Positions 26,139 through 34,171 of a stretch of 51,620 bases of DNA are shown here, in pieces (positions within the stretch are counted from its first letter, which is position 1; every line of letters begins with the position of its first letter). The stretch comes from an uncultured Bacteroidota bacterium. Lineage in GTDB: Bacteria; Bacteroidota; Bacteroidia; Flavobacteriales; Flavobacteriaceae. Made by a program: the position numbers and the translations under genes. The stretch spans positions 1 through 51,620 of the forward strand of contig CABYIO010000003.1 of assembly GCA_902519075.1 (NCBI GenBank), in the 5' to 3' direction. The notes under the pieces were generated by a model. It made no database searches and was not told the DNA's origin. It saw only the letters and a list, made by a program, of their open reading frames with translations.

Positions 26139-29131
26139 TTCAGCTGCATATAATCTTCAGCCATAACTTTATCAAGAAGCATAATTAATCTTTTTGAATC
26201 ATCAATTGAAAAGATAATAGGAGGTTTAATTTTTATTACATTTTTATCTAAACCGTCATTACTCATAAGAACACCAAGCTCTTTCATTCTATTTACTAAA
26301 TAGATTGCTTTATCCATTTCAGGGATTAAATTTTGGTCAACAAGTTCTAATCCAATAAATAAACCTCTTCCTCTAACATTGCCAATTATTGAATATTTTT
26401 TTGCTAATTTTTTTAGCTTACTTAAAAGAAATTTCCCAGTTTTGAGAGCATTTTTTTGAAGATTTCGTGAATCGATTTCACGAATTACTTCATTTGCAAT
26501 TCTACATGAAACCGGATTGCCACCAAAAGAACTAAAAAATTCTAATCCATTATCAAATTTCTTTGAAATTTCAGCAGTACAAACAACTGCTCCTATAGGA
26601 TGACCATTTCCCATCGGCTTACCCAATGTAACTATATCTGGCATTACATCATGTAATTGAAATCCCCAAAATTTTTCTCCAACTCTTCCAAATCCTGTTT
26701 GAACTTCATCAACTATTAGAAGTATATTTTCCCTATTTAAAATTTTTTTACATTTTTTTAGAAATTTTTCTGGCAGCTCAATTTGTCCTCCACAACTTAT
26801 AATTGGCTCAACAATCATTGCACTAATTTTTTTATTTGCTTTTTTAGCTTTTGAAATTATTTTTTCAAATTCAATAAAATATTTTTTTCCTGCTCCTTTT
26901 CCTCGATATTTTCCTCTAAATTCATCTGGCATAGGAATCTCAAAAATATTACTTGCTTTACCACTCCCACCTTTACTATTGTATTTGTAATTACTAACCT
27001 CAATTGTTTTATTAGTATTTCCATGATATCCCCCTTGCATTACAATAAAGTTTTCACAATTCCTGTTTACATTACTTATTCTAATTGCTAATTCATTAGC
27101 TTCACTTCCTGAATTCACTAAATATATTTTTGATAATTTTTTTGGAAATTTTGCCGCTAAATTTTTTGAAAGAGAAATAATTTCATCATGTAAATATCTT
27201 GTATTGGTGTTTAAAACCCCAATTTGATCTTTTGCTGCTTTAAGAACATTTATATTTTGGTGACCTACATGAGCAATATTATTTACTGTATCTAAATATT
27301 TTTTACCCTTATTTGAATATAGATATTGATTAAATCCTCTAACAATATAAATCGGTGAATTATAGCTTAATTTCAAGTTTCTGGGTAAATATTTTTTTCT
27401 TGAAATTTTTAATTCATCTTCATCAAATTTAGTATTAATATTCACGTCAATATTTAAAATTAGATTGGGATTTGGGCATATACTAGACCATACTTTTTTT
27501 TCACTTTCTAGGCAAACCCCAGGAAAGTCATTTTTATAATCAAGAAGTGTTAGCATTATCTGAAAATGTAAGTGAGGACTCCATCCACCGTTTTCTTTGA
27601 CTGACCCAATCTCAGCAATTTTCTTACCCTTTTCAACAAAATCTCCAACTTTTAGTTTAGATTTATTCTGATCTGTTAAATGACCATAAAGTGAATAAAA
27701 TTTTAAACTCCCAAGATTATGCTCAATTATTATTAACCCCCCATAACCTTTACTTGTTTTATCATTTGTAATTATTTTTATAAGTCCGTCTTCAATTGAA
27801 TTAATTGAAGTTTTTTCATTTACCCAAAAATCAATACCTAGATGAGTTGTCCTATTTTCAAACCCCCTTTCAGTTAACACCTCATAATCAGACGAATCAT
27901 AAACTGCCCTAGTCTCAAGATAGCCGCCAAAAAATGTAGAAAATGGTTTTTGATTTATTTTTTTTTCAAATGAACTAATGTCATTTATCAAGTCACTAGA
28001 AAGCCATTTGCTAGAAACACTTAGGTCTAAGTTTTCTAATTTATTAGTTTCATTTTTGTTGAATAAAATATTAATAGAAGATTTTTTTTTAACTATTAAT
28101 TTTTTGAAATTTTTTTCATGGGGAGTTGGAGTAAAACCACATGCATTTCTAAAAAAATATGTGGCTAATTCCTGATTAGTATCAGCCCATTTATCAAAAA
28201 TCAAAAGCATGTCATCTTTGCTTACTTGTAAGTACTTATTACCAGGATTATATTTTTCATTCAAAGACGATTTTAAAATTGAAATTGAAATTCTTAAAAG
28301 TATTAATTCATATAAAAACTCTATTTCTATTTCACTAATTTTAATTTCTGAATTAAAAGCTTTAATTATCTCACATGCTGACTCAAGTAGATTCATGCTA
28401 TCAATAATTCCATAGGTACATGTAACAGCTAGTTCATTAATTAGTTGGCTTTTTATACAATCTCCAAAATCGATAAAGCCAACTATATTAGGAGTTTTTA
28501 GATTTTTAGAAACTATTATGTTATTATCATTTAGGTCATTGTGTATTAGATTTTTTCTTAACCCATCATATTCAGACTGTTTCTTTTTAAAATTTAGAAG
28601 AAGGTTTTCAATTATTAGCTGGCGCTTTTTACCAATATCAATCTTTTTATAAAACTTATCAATCCATAAATAATTTGATAAATCCCAGTCAAAATCTTCA
28701 CGCAAATAATTTGAATTAATTTTCTTTAACTTCAAAATTAGTTTTGCACTTTCTAGCCCTAATTCATGTCTTAAATTTTTATTTATGGGATTTACAGATG
28801 ACCATAGTCTTCCATGAATCCAGTCATTCATCCTAAAATATCTTATTTCATTTTCCTTGTCAAAAAAAGTCGTATAGGGTTTTTTATCTAATGTCAATTT
28901 ATTGTTGGCAGCTTTTTTATAATCCTTTAAATCAGTAAAAAGATTGGTTTGAAATTTTACAAATTTTGGGTCAGTTTTTTTTGGGTAAATTTTAAAGAAA
29001 TATGATTTATTTTTTGAATTAAGTTTGAAGTTATCATCACTTTCACCCTCGACTTGAGTGGCTTTAACTTTAATGCCGTAATTTGAATAAACTAAGGTTT
29101 CAATAAACTGTAGTTCAAATTTTTTCTTCAT
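26135..29131 (-). CDS. Three-domain fusion: APH-fold kinase, M23 peptidase domain, class III PLP phospho-lyase
   Basis: The protein has 998 residues from the ATG at 29131; a TTG at 29188 would add 19 residues without similarity value. Domain 1 (about 1-330) is an aminoglycoside-phosphotransferase fold with HNDLNDNN (197-204) and IDFGD (220-224). Domain 2 (about 370-560) is a peptidase M23 fold with all zinc ligands (His430, Asp434, His520, His522). Domain 3 (about 580-995) is a class III aminotransferase fold with GSEANE (675-680), VDE (807-809) and PLP Lys838 in TLGKPMGNGHP. That last motif matches the AGXT2L phospho-lyases acting on phosphohydroxylysine or phosphoethanolamine. No signal peptide is seen. 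Likely reaction: ATP-dependent phosphorylation of a hydroxy-amine, then elimination of phosphate and ammonia. Hydroxylysine is inferred from the adjacent hydroxyproline operon. Confidence 0.85.
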   Translation of the reverse strand: MKKKFELQFIETLVYSNYGIKVKATQVEGESDDNFKLNSKNKSYFFKIYPKKTDPKFVKFQTNLFTDLKDYKKAANNKLTLDKKPYTTFFDKENEIRYFRMNDWIHGRLWSSVNPINKNLRHELGLESAKLILKLKKINSNYLREDFDWDLSNYLWIDKFYKKIDIGKKRQLIIENLLLNFKKKQSEYDGLRKNLIHNDLNDNNIIVSKNLKTPNIVGFIDFGDCIKSQLINELAVTCTYGIIDSMNLLESACEIIKAFNSEIKISEIEIEFLYELILLRISISILKSSLNEKYNPGNKYLQVSKDDMLLIFDKWADTNQELATYFFRNACGFTPTPHEKNFKKLIVKKKSSINILFNKNETNKLENLDLSVSSKWLSSDLINDISSFEKKINQKPFSTFFGGYLETRAVYDSSDYEVLTERGFENRTTHLGIDFWVNEKTSINSIEDGLIKIITNDKTSKGYGGLIIIEHNLGSLKFYSLYGHLTDQNKSKLKVGDFVEKGKKIAEIGSVKENGGWSPHLHFQIMLTLLDYKNDFPGVCLESEKKVWSSICPNPNLILNIDVNINTKFDEDELKISRKKYLPRNLKLSYNSPIYIVRGFNQYLYSNKGKKYLDTVNNIAHVGHQNINVLKAAKDQIGVLNTNTRYLHDEIISLSKNLAAKFPKKLSKIYLVNSGSEANELAIRISNVNRNCENFIVMQGGYHGNTNKTIEVSNYKYNSKGGSGKASNIFEIPMPDEFRGKYRGKGAGKKYFIEFEKIISKAKKANKKISAMIVEPIISCGGQIELPEKFLKKCKKILNRENILLIVDEVQTGFGRVGEKFWGFQLHDVMPDIVTLGKPMGNGHPIGAVVCTAEISKKFDNGLEFFSSFGGNPVSCRIANEVIREIDSRNLQKNALKTGKFLLSKLKKLAKKYSIIGNVRGRGLFIGLELVDQNLIPEMDKAIYLVNRMKELGVLMSNDGLDKNVIKIKPPIIFSIDDSKRLIMLLDKVMAEDYMQLN

Positions 29132-29218
29132 TATAATTTTAGACAAATATTCATAATCCAAATTACCAATAACAGCTTTTAAAAACAATATATAACCTCA
29201 ATTTCACAAACTATTGTT

Positions 29219-29226
29219 TATATTTG
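29219..29226 (+). promoter_or_regulatory. -7 promoter box for tRNA-Leu(TAG)
   Basis: TATATTTG, a perfect TAnnTTTG match, ends 12 bases before the tRNA. No TTG lies at the ideal -33 distance. Confidence 0.5.
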
Positions 29227-29238
29227 CCTCTCAATTTT

Positions 29239-29320
29239 GCGGGCGTGGTGGAATTGGTAGACACGCTAGACTTAGGATCTAGTGCCGCAAGGTGTGAGAG
29301 TTCGAGTCTCTCCGCCCGCA
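29239..29320 (+). tRNA. tRNA-Leu (TAG)
   Basis: An 82-base type II tRNA. The acceptor stem GCGGGCG (29239-29245) pairs with CGCCCGC (29313-29319), discriminator A at 29320. The anticodon stem CTAGA/TCTAG encloses loop CTTAGGA, giving anticodon TAG. The long variable arm and the T arm GAGTTCGAGTCTC are typical of leucine tRNAs. CCA is not encoded. It lies 18 bases before mvaD. Confidence 0.97.
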
Positions 29321-29338
29321 CAAATTCACTTTCATTTA

Positions 29339-30418
29339 ATGATTATACAAGAATTCACATGTAAAGAAATAAAAAGGGAACTAGATGAAATTTCCTTTTC
29401 ATGGGAATCACCCAGTAATATAGCTCTTGTGAAATATTGGGGTAAAAATTCTGACCAAACGCCCAAAAACCCCTCAATTAGTTTTACTTTATCTGATTGC
29501 AAAACAACAACATCTGTTTCATTCAAAAGAAGAGTAAATAAATCTGATAATATTGATTTTGAATTATTATTCGAAGGAGAAAAAAACATATCATTTAGAC
29601 CAAAGATTGAAAAGTTTTTTTCTTTAATTAAAAATTATTGTCCATTTCTTTTGGATTATCATCTTACAATTTCAAGCTCAAACAGTTTCCCGCATAGCAG
29701 TGGGATTGCGTCATCAGCAAGCGGTATGAGTGCTTTGTCATTATGTATAATGAGTTTAGAAAAAGAACTTACTTCCATTAATGATGATTTTTTCTTTAAA
29801 AAAGCATCATTTATTTCTAGAATAGGTTCTGGTAGTGCATGTAGGAGTTTATATGGAGGTATTAACTTTTGGGGATCACATTCAGATTTTGCTTTTAGCT
29901 CCAACTTATATTCTACTCAGATAAGTGATAATATTTCTGCTGAGTTTAATAATTACCGAGATGTCATTTTGATAATTGATGATAGTAAAAAAGAAGTCTC
30001 AAGCTCTGTTGGCCATGAATTAATGAATAACAACCCTTTTTCAGATGTCAGATTCAAAAAGGCTAATAATAATATTTCAAAATTGATGAATATTTTAAAG
30101 TCAGGAGACTTGAATGAGTTTTGTAAACTAGTTGAAAGTGAAGCACTAATGTTACATGCACTTATGATGAGTAGTAATCCTTCTTATATTTTGATGAAAC
30201 CTGCAACATTATCAGTCATAGATAAAATTAGGCAGTTCAGAATGAATTCAAAAATCCCAGTTTGTTTTACTCTCGATGCTGGAGCAAATGTACACATCTT
30301 ATTTCCTGAAAAACTCTCAGAAGAGGTGATGGTTTTTATTAATGAAGAGCTTTCCTCTTTTTGTATTAATCAAAATTATATTTCTGATTTTGTTGGATCA
30401 GGTCCTGTGCAAATCTAA
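29339..30418 (+). CDS. mvaD: Diphosphomevalonate decarboxylase
   Basis: The 359-residue GHMP-superfamily enzyme catalyses the ATP-dependent decarboxylation of mevalonate diphosphate to isopentenyl diphosphate. Motifs: APSNIALVKYWGK-like SPSNIALVKYWGK (24-36), the phosphate loop SSGIASSASGMSALS (120-134), GSGSACRS (163-170) and the catalytic Asp313 in TLDAGANVHI. A longer frame begins inside tRNA-Leu; I choose ATG 29339 because the extension would be read from the tRNA sequence. A kinase and a UbiA-type prenyltransferase gene follow with small gaps, forming an isoprenoid operon. Confidence 0.94.
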   Translation: MIIQEFTCKEIKRELDEISFSWESPSNIALVKYWGKNSDQTPKNPSISFTLSDCKTTTSVSFKRRVNKSDNIDFELLFEGEKNISFRPKIEKFFSLIKNYCPFLLDYHLTISSSNSFPHSSGIASSASGMSALSLCIMSLEKELTSINDDFFFKKASFISRIGSGSACRSLYGGINFWGSHSDFAFSSNLYSTQISDNISAEFNNYRDVILIIDDSKKEVSSSVGHELMNNNPFSDVRFKKANNNISKLMNILKSGDLNEFCKLVESEALMLHALMMSSNPSYILMKPATLSVIDKIRQFRMNSKIPVCFTLDAGANVHILFPEKLSEEVMVFINEELSSFCINQNYISDFVGSGPVQI

Positions 30419-30423
30419 ATTTG

Positions 30424-30431
30424 TATATTTG
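30424..30431 (+). promoter_or_regulatory. -7 promoter-like box directly before the GHMP kinase start
   Basis: TATATTTG matches TAnnTTTG perfectly and ends 2 bases before the first ATG of the kinase. If active, the transcript would begin at or just after the double ATG (30434/30437) and be leaderless. No good -33 TTG is present, so it may be fortuitous. Confidence 0.35.
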
Positions 30432-30433
30432 AT

Positions 30434-31363
30434 ATGATGAAAGGTCCTTTATTTTATTCAAAAATATTATTGTTTGGAGAATATGGTATAATTGAAGACT
30501 CAAAAGGGTTATCAATTCCATATAATTTTTTTAAAGGTGCCTTAAAGATTCCGGAAACACCTTCTGAAAAATCTAAAAATTCAAATTCAATTCTTTTCGA
30601 TTTTTGTAATCATTTAAAAAAAATGAAAGGACTAGTAGATCTAGACTTGATTTTATTTGAAAAGCATTTAAACGAGGGTTTATATTTTGATTCTTCAATT
30701 CCTAAAGGTTATGGAGTCGGAAGTAGTGGAGCATTAGTTGCAGCAGTTTATGATAAATATTCAAATAATAAAATAACTGTTTTGGAGAATCTTACTAGAG
30801 AAAAACTACTTAAATTAAAAACTATTTTTTCAAAAATGGAATCATTCTTTCATGGAAAATCTTCTGGTTTAGATCCACTGAATAGTTATTTAAGTATTCC
30901 AATATTAATTAAATCAAAAAATGATATTAATGTTACTGGAATTCCATCTCAAAAATCTAATGGATCTGGGGCTGTATTTTTATTAGACAGCGGTCAAACG
31001 GGTTCAACTGCCCCAATGGTCAGTATTTTTATGGAAAAGATGAAATCTGACGGATTTAGAAAAATGATTTCATCTCAATTTATAAAGTATACTAATAGCT
31101 GTGTTGATAGTTTCTTAAGCGGAGATATTAAAAGCTTATTTGACAACACAAAAAAATTATCTAAAATTGTATTTGAAAATTTTAAGCCTATGATCCCTAA
31201 TGAATTCCACCATTTATGGAAAAAAGGAATAGATAGTGGTTCATATTTTCTTAAATTATGTGGTTCAGGAGGTGGTGGATACATACTTGGTTTTGCCCTA
31301 GACATTGAGCAGGCAAAAAATGATTTAAAAGATTATAATTTAGAAGTTGTTTACCACTTTTAA
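30434..31363 (+). CDS. GHMP kinase, probable mevalonate kinase
   Basis: The 309-residue protein has the GHMP fold: an N-terminal KILLFGEYGII segment, the phosphate loop PKGYGVGSSGALVAA (90-104), the HGKSSGLDP motif (140-148) with catalytic Asp147 as in mevalonate kinases, and a C-terminal CGSGGGGYILGF loop. In Flavobacteriia this gene commonly lies between mvaD and a UbiA-type gene. It phosphorylates mevalonate, or less likely phosphomevalonate. Two consecutive ATG codons begin it. It starts 15 bases after mvaD and ends 2 bases before the prenyltransferase gene. Confidence 0.85.
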   Translation: MMKGPLFYSKILLFGEYGIIEDSKGLSIPYNFFKGALKIPETPSEKSKNSNSILFDFCNHLKKMKGLVDLDLILFEKHLNEGLYFDSSIPKGYGVGSSGALVAAVYDKYSNNKITVLENLTREKLLKLKTIFSKMESFFHGKSSGLDPLNSYLSIPILIKSKNDINVTGIPSQKSNGSGAVFLLDSGQTGSTAPMVSIFMEKMKSDGFRKMISSQFIKYTNSCVDSFLSGDIKSLFDNTKKLSKIVFENFKPMIPNEFHHLWKKGIDSGSYFLKLCGSGGGGYILGFALDIEQAKNDLKDYNLEVVYHF

Positions 31364-31365
31364 AT

Positions 31366-32247
31366 ATGTCATTAGCAGATAAAAAAAAATCAATCCTTTT
31401 TAAGTTTCTTAGTATTTTCTCAGTAGTAAGAATTTATAATATTTTACTTATTGTTATTGCCCAATATTTAACTTCCATTTTTATTTTAAGTGAGAAAAAT
31501 TTTATGGATGTTATTCTAGATTTGAATTTATTTCTAATAATTCTATGCTCTTCAATTTCAATAGCATCCGGATATATTATTAATAATTTTTACGATGAAA
31601 AAAAAGATTTGATTAATAAACCAATTAAGCATAAAATAGATGATGTAATAAAAAATTCAACAAAATTATATTTCTATTTTTTTCTAAATTTTGTAGTGGT
31701 GTTTATCGCTTTATTAATCTCTGTCCGGGCTGTGATTTTCTTTACGGTATATATTTTCTTTTTGTGGTTCTATTCACATAAATTAAAACGTATTTTATTT
31801 ATCGGAAATTTATTTTATTCCCTTCTTACAATAACACCTTTTTTTGCCATCCTACTGTATTTTAAGAATTTCGACTTAATTATTGTTGCCTATGCATTAT
31901 TTCTTTTCTTTATTCTTTTACTAAAGGACTTGACTAAAGATTTAAAAAATCTTGTTGGGGATTTTACCCAAAATTATCAGACAATTCCTGTAGTATTTGG
32001 AGAAGGATTTTCTAGAATAGTAATATCATTAATAACATTCATAAATATTCTTTTAATTTTTAATCTATTTATTAATTTCTCTGCAGGATTTATGGATTTA
32101 TACTATGGATTCTCACTTTTATTGTTAATTATATTTATTTTAAAGCTATACAATTCCAGACAGGTTTCGGATTATTTAAATTTGCATAACATTTTAAGGT
32201 TAATCATAGTATTAGGTGTATTCTCAATTATCTTACTTGCCATTTAA
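31366..32247 (+). CDS. UbiA-superfamily prenyltransferase (geranylgeranylglycerol-phosphate geranylgeranyltransferase-like)
   Basis: The 293-residue integral membrane protein has about eight to nine hydrophobic helices and the two Asp-rich motifs of UbiA enzymes: NNFYDEKKD (73-81) and DLTKDLKNLVGD (188-199). These bind the Mg-diphosphate of a prenyl donor. Flavobacterial homologues in this position are usually called geranylgeranylglycerol-phosphate geranylgeranyltransferase by similarity to the archaeal ether-lipid enzyme, though the acceptor is not certain. The operon link to mevalonate-pathway genes supports isoprenoid use. A tRNA gene on the other strand ends 5 bases after its stop. Confidence 0.85.
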   Translation: MSLADKKKSILFKFLSIFSVVRIYNILLIVIAQYLTSIFILSEKNFMDVILDLNLFLIILCSSISIASGYIINNFYDEKKDLINKPIKHKIDDVIKNSTKLYFYFFLNFVVVFIALLISVRAVIFFTVYIFFLWFYSHKLKRILFIGNLFYSLLTITPFFAILLYFKNFDLIIVAYALFLFFILLLKDLTKDLKNLVGDFTQNYQTIPVVFGEGFSRIVISLITFINILLIFNLFINFSAGFMDLYYGFSLLLLIIFILKLYNSRQVSDYLNLHNILRLIIVLGVFSIILLAI

Positions 32248-32252
32248 TTTAG

Positions 32253-32335
32253 TACTCAAGGTGGGAATCGAACCCACACTCTTAAAAAGAACTGGATTTT
32301 GAATCCAGCGCGTCTACCAATTCCGCCACTTGAGC
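32253..32335 (-). tRNA. tRNA-Leu (CAA)
   Basis: An 83-base type II tRNA on the minus strand. The acceptor stem GCTCAAG pairs with CTTGAGT, leaving a G-T wobble at the first pair (1:72). Discriminator is A. The anticodon stem CTGGA/TCCAG encloses TTCAAAA, giving anticodon CAA. The variable arm is long and the T arm contains GGGTTCGATTCCC. CCA is not encoded. Confidence 0.96.
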
Positions 32336-32342
32336 ATTCAGG

Positions 32343-32350
32343 CAAAAGTA
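32343..32350 (-). promoter_or_regulatory. -7 promoter box for tRNA-Leu(CAA)
   Basis: Read on the minus strand this is TACTTTTG, matching TAnnTTTG, 7 bases upstream of the mature tRNA 5' end. Confidence 0.5.
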
Positions 32351-32392
32351 AAAAATAATCATTATTAAATACTTTCCTTAAATTAAAATTTC

Positions 32393-32400
32393 TATTTTTG
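32393..32400 (+). promoter_or_regulatory. -7 promoter box for prs
   Basis: TATTTTTG matches TAnnTTTG and lies 49 bases before the prs GTG start, leaving an A+T-rich leader of about 45 bases. The divergent tRNA-Leu box is only 42 bases away. Confidence 0.5.
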
Positions 32401-32449
32401 CTGTCCCTTATAAAATTATATATATACATTTAAAAACCAATTAAATACA

Positions 32450-33391
32450 GTGGCATCAGCGAATACAAAAGCAAAAATTTTTAATTGTACAAACAGTCTA
32501 GATTTAGCAAAAAATATTTCTAGTTCATTTGGTGAAAAACTTGGAAACGTAATTATCTCAAGATTTTCTGACGGAGAATTTCAACCATCGTATGAAGAAT
32601 CGATTCGTGGGACTAGAATCTTTATTATAGGCTCGACTAACCCAAGTCCTGAAAACCTTATGGAAATGTTATTAATGATAGATGCAGCTAAAAGGGCATC
32701 TGCAAGACATATTACTGCTGTTATCCCTTACTTTGGTTGGGCAAGACAAGATAGAAAGGATAAGCCAAGAGTACCAATTGCTGCTAAGATGATTGCTAAG
32801 ATGATTGAGTCTTCAGGCGCAACACGATTAATCACGATGGATTTGCATGCTGATCAAATACAAGGGTTTTTTCAGATACCCGTTGATCATTTATATGCAT
32901 CCTCAATTTTTATACCTCATGTAATAGGTCTTAAATTAGATAATCTTTGTATCGCTTCACCTGATATGGGTGGTTCAAAAAGAGCTTATGCTTATTCTAA
33001 AAATTTAAATTGTGATGTAGTAGTTTGTTATAAACAAAGATCGAAAGCAAATATTATTTCTCATATGGAGCTAATCGGTAATGTTGAAGGGAAAAATGTA
33101 ATATTAGTTGATGATATGGTAGATACCGCTGGAACATTGTCTAAAGCAGCTGATTTGTTAATTGAAAGAGGAGCTTTGAGTGTTAGAGCTATCTGTACAC
33201 ATGCTATTCTTTCAGGTAATGCTTACTCTAAAATTGAAGATTCAAAATTAGAAGAATTAATTGTTACTGATTCAGTTCCTAATATTAAGCCACATTCTAA
33301 AATAAAAGTGTTATCTTGCGCCGATTTATTTTCAGATGTTATGCATAAAGTGCATAATAATCAGTCTATAAGTTCAAATTTTATAATGTAA
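32450..33391 (+). CDS. prs: Ribose-phosphate pyrophosphokinase
   Basis: The 313-residue protein starts at GTG. It makes PRPP from ribose 5-phosphate and ATP for nucleotide, His and Trp synthesis. Diagnostic segments: SDGEFQPSYEESIRG near the N-terminus, the flexible-loop region FGWARQDRKDKPRVPI, TMDLHADQIQGFF, and the PRPP-binding loop VDDMVDTAGTL. It is followed after 13 bases by rplY, a common flavobacterial order. Confidence 0.97.
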   Translation: MASANTKAKIFNCTNSLDLAKNISSSFGEKLGNVIISRFSDGEFQPSYEESIRGTRIFIIGSTNPSPENLMEMLLMIDAAKRASARHITAVIPYFGWARQDRKDKPRVPIAAKMIAKMIESSGATRLITMDLHADQIQGFFQIPVDHLYASSIFIPHVIGLKLDNLCIASPDMGGSKRAYAYSKNLNCDVVVCYKQRSKANIISHMELIGNVEGKNVILVDDMVDTAGTLSKAADLLIERGALSVRAICTHAILSGNAYSKIEDSKLEELIVTDSVPNIKPHSKIKVLSCADLFSDVMHKVHNNQSISSNFIM

Positions 33392-33404
33392 ACTTTAAAT
33401 AAAA

Positions 33405-34082
33405 ATGAAATCAATTACAATAAACGGATCTAAAAGAGAAAGCGTAGGTAAGTCTTCTTCAAAAGCACTACGTAATGCTGGAAAGACTCCTTGCGTTTTA
33501 TACGGAGGGGATGGACCAATACATTTCTCAGCACCAGAATTGGCATTCTCAAAATTAGTATATACCGCAAATGCATATACTGTTGTGATTGTCTTAAGTG
33601 ATAATGAATCTTATTCAGCAGTTTTACAGGATATACAATTCCACCCAGTTTCTGATAAGATTATACACATAGATTTTTACCAATTATTTAACGATAAGAA
33701 AATTGCTATGGATATCCCGGTCAGAGTAGTCGGAAATGCTATAGGAGTAAAGCTTGGTGGAAATTTACAAAGAAATAAAAGAAAACTTAGAATCAAAGCT
33801 CTCCCAACAAATCTCCCGGATAATATAGAGATTGATATCTCAGAATTAAATATCGGTGACAGAGTATATATAACAGAATTAGAAAATGAAAACTATGAAT
33901 TTTTACATCCTGATAATACTGTTGTGTGTCAAGTGAGAAGAGCAAGGGCTGCATTAGTTGTGGAAACTGAAGATGAAGAAGGAGAAGAAACAGCTGAGGA
34001 AGGAGAAGCTACTTCTGAAAAAGCTGAATCTTCAGACAAAAAAGAAGAGTCATCTGACGGGGATACATCTGCAGAATCTTAA
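33405..34082 (+). CDS. rplY: 50S ribosomal protein L25, CTC-type
   Basis: The 225-residue protein has the N-terminal L25 5S-rRNA-binding domain (about 1-95, with CVLYGG and [21 protein letters not shown]). The second beta domain (about 98-185) is found in TL5/CTC-type proteins. A highly acidic Glu/Ser-rich tail (about 185-225) ends it. This is the long form usual in Bacteroidota. It shares the prs transcript and ends at a strong terminator. Confidence 0.96.
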   Translation: MKSITINGSKRESVGKSSSKALRNAGKTPCVLYGGDGPIHFSAPELAFSKLVYTANAYTVVIVLSDNESYSAVLQDIQFHPVSDKIIHIDFYQLFNDKKIAMDIPVRVVGNAIGVKLGGNLQRNKRKLRIKALPTNLPDNIEIDISELNIGDRVYITELENENYEFLHPDNTVVCQVRRARAALVVETEDEEGEETAEEGEATSEKAESSDKKEESSDGDTSAES

Positions 34083-34103
34083 GTTAATTTATAATTAATA
34101 ACT

Positions 34104-34141
34104 AAAAAAAGCATTCTGTAATTTGTCAGAATGCTTTTTTT
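34104..34141 (+). terminator. Terminator after prs-rplY
   Basis: The stem GCATTCTG (34111-34118) pairs perfectly with CAGAATGC (34127-34134), extended by an A run on the left and a T run on the right through 34141. The loop is 8 bases. The T run merges with the pth -7 box. Confidence 0.9.
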
Positions 34142-34148
34142 ATTTTTG
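34141..34148 (+). promoter_or_regulatory. -7 promoter box for pth and downstream genes
   Basis: TATTTTTG matches TAnnTTTG, 24 bases before the pth ATG. A TTG in the terminator loop (34123-34125) is 15 bases upstream, a bit close for a -33 element. Terminator and next promoter are fused, as at 13340-13383. Confidence 0.5.
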
Positions 34149-34171
34149 TTTACAGTAAATCATCTGCTATC

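Noticed and set aside
29132-29188. TTG-initiated 19-residue extension of the kinase-M23-phospholyase fusion
   Set aside because: The extension has no family features, while ATG 29131 begins a normal APH-domain N-terminus.
29239-32335. Possible genomic island between two tRNA-Leu genes
   Set aside because: No integrase, direct repeat of a tRNA end or unusual composition; the genes between are core isoprenoid genes.
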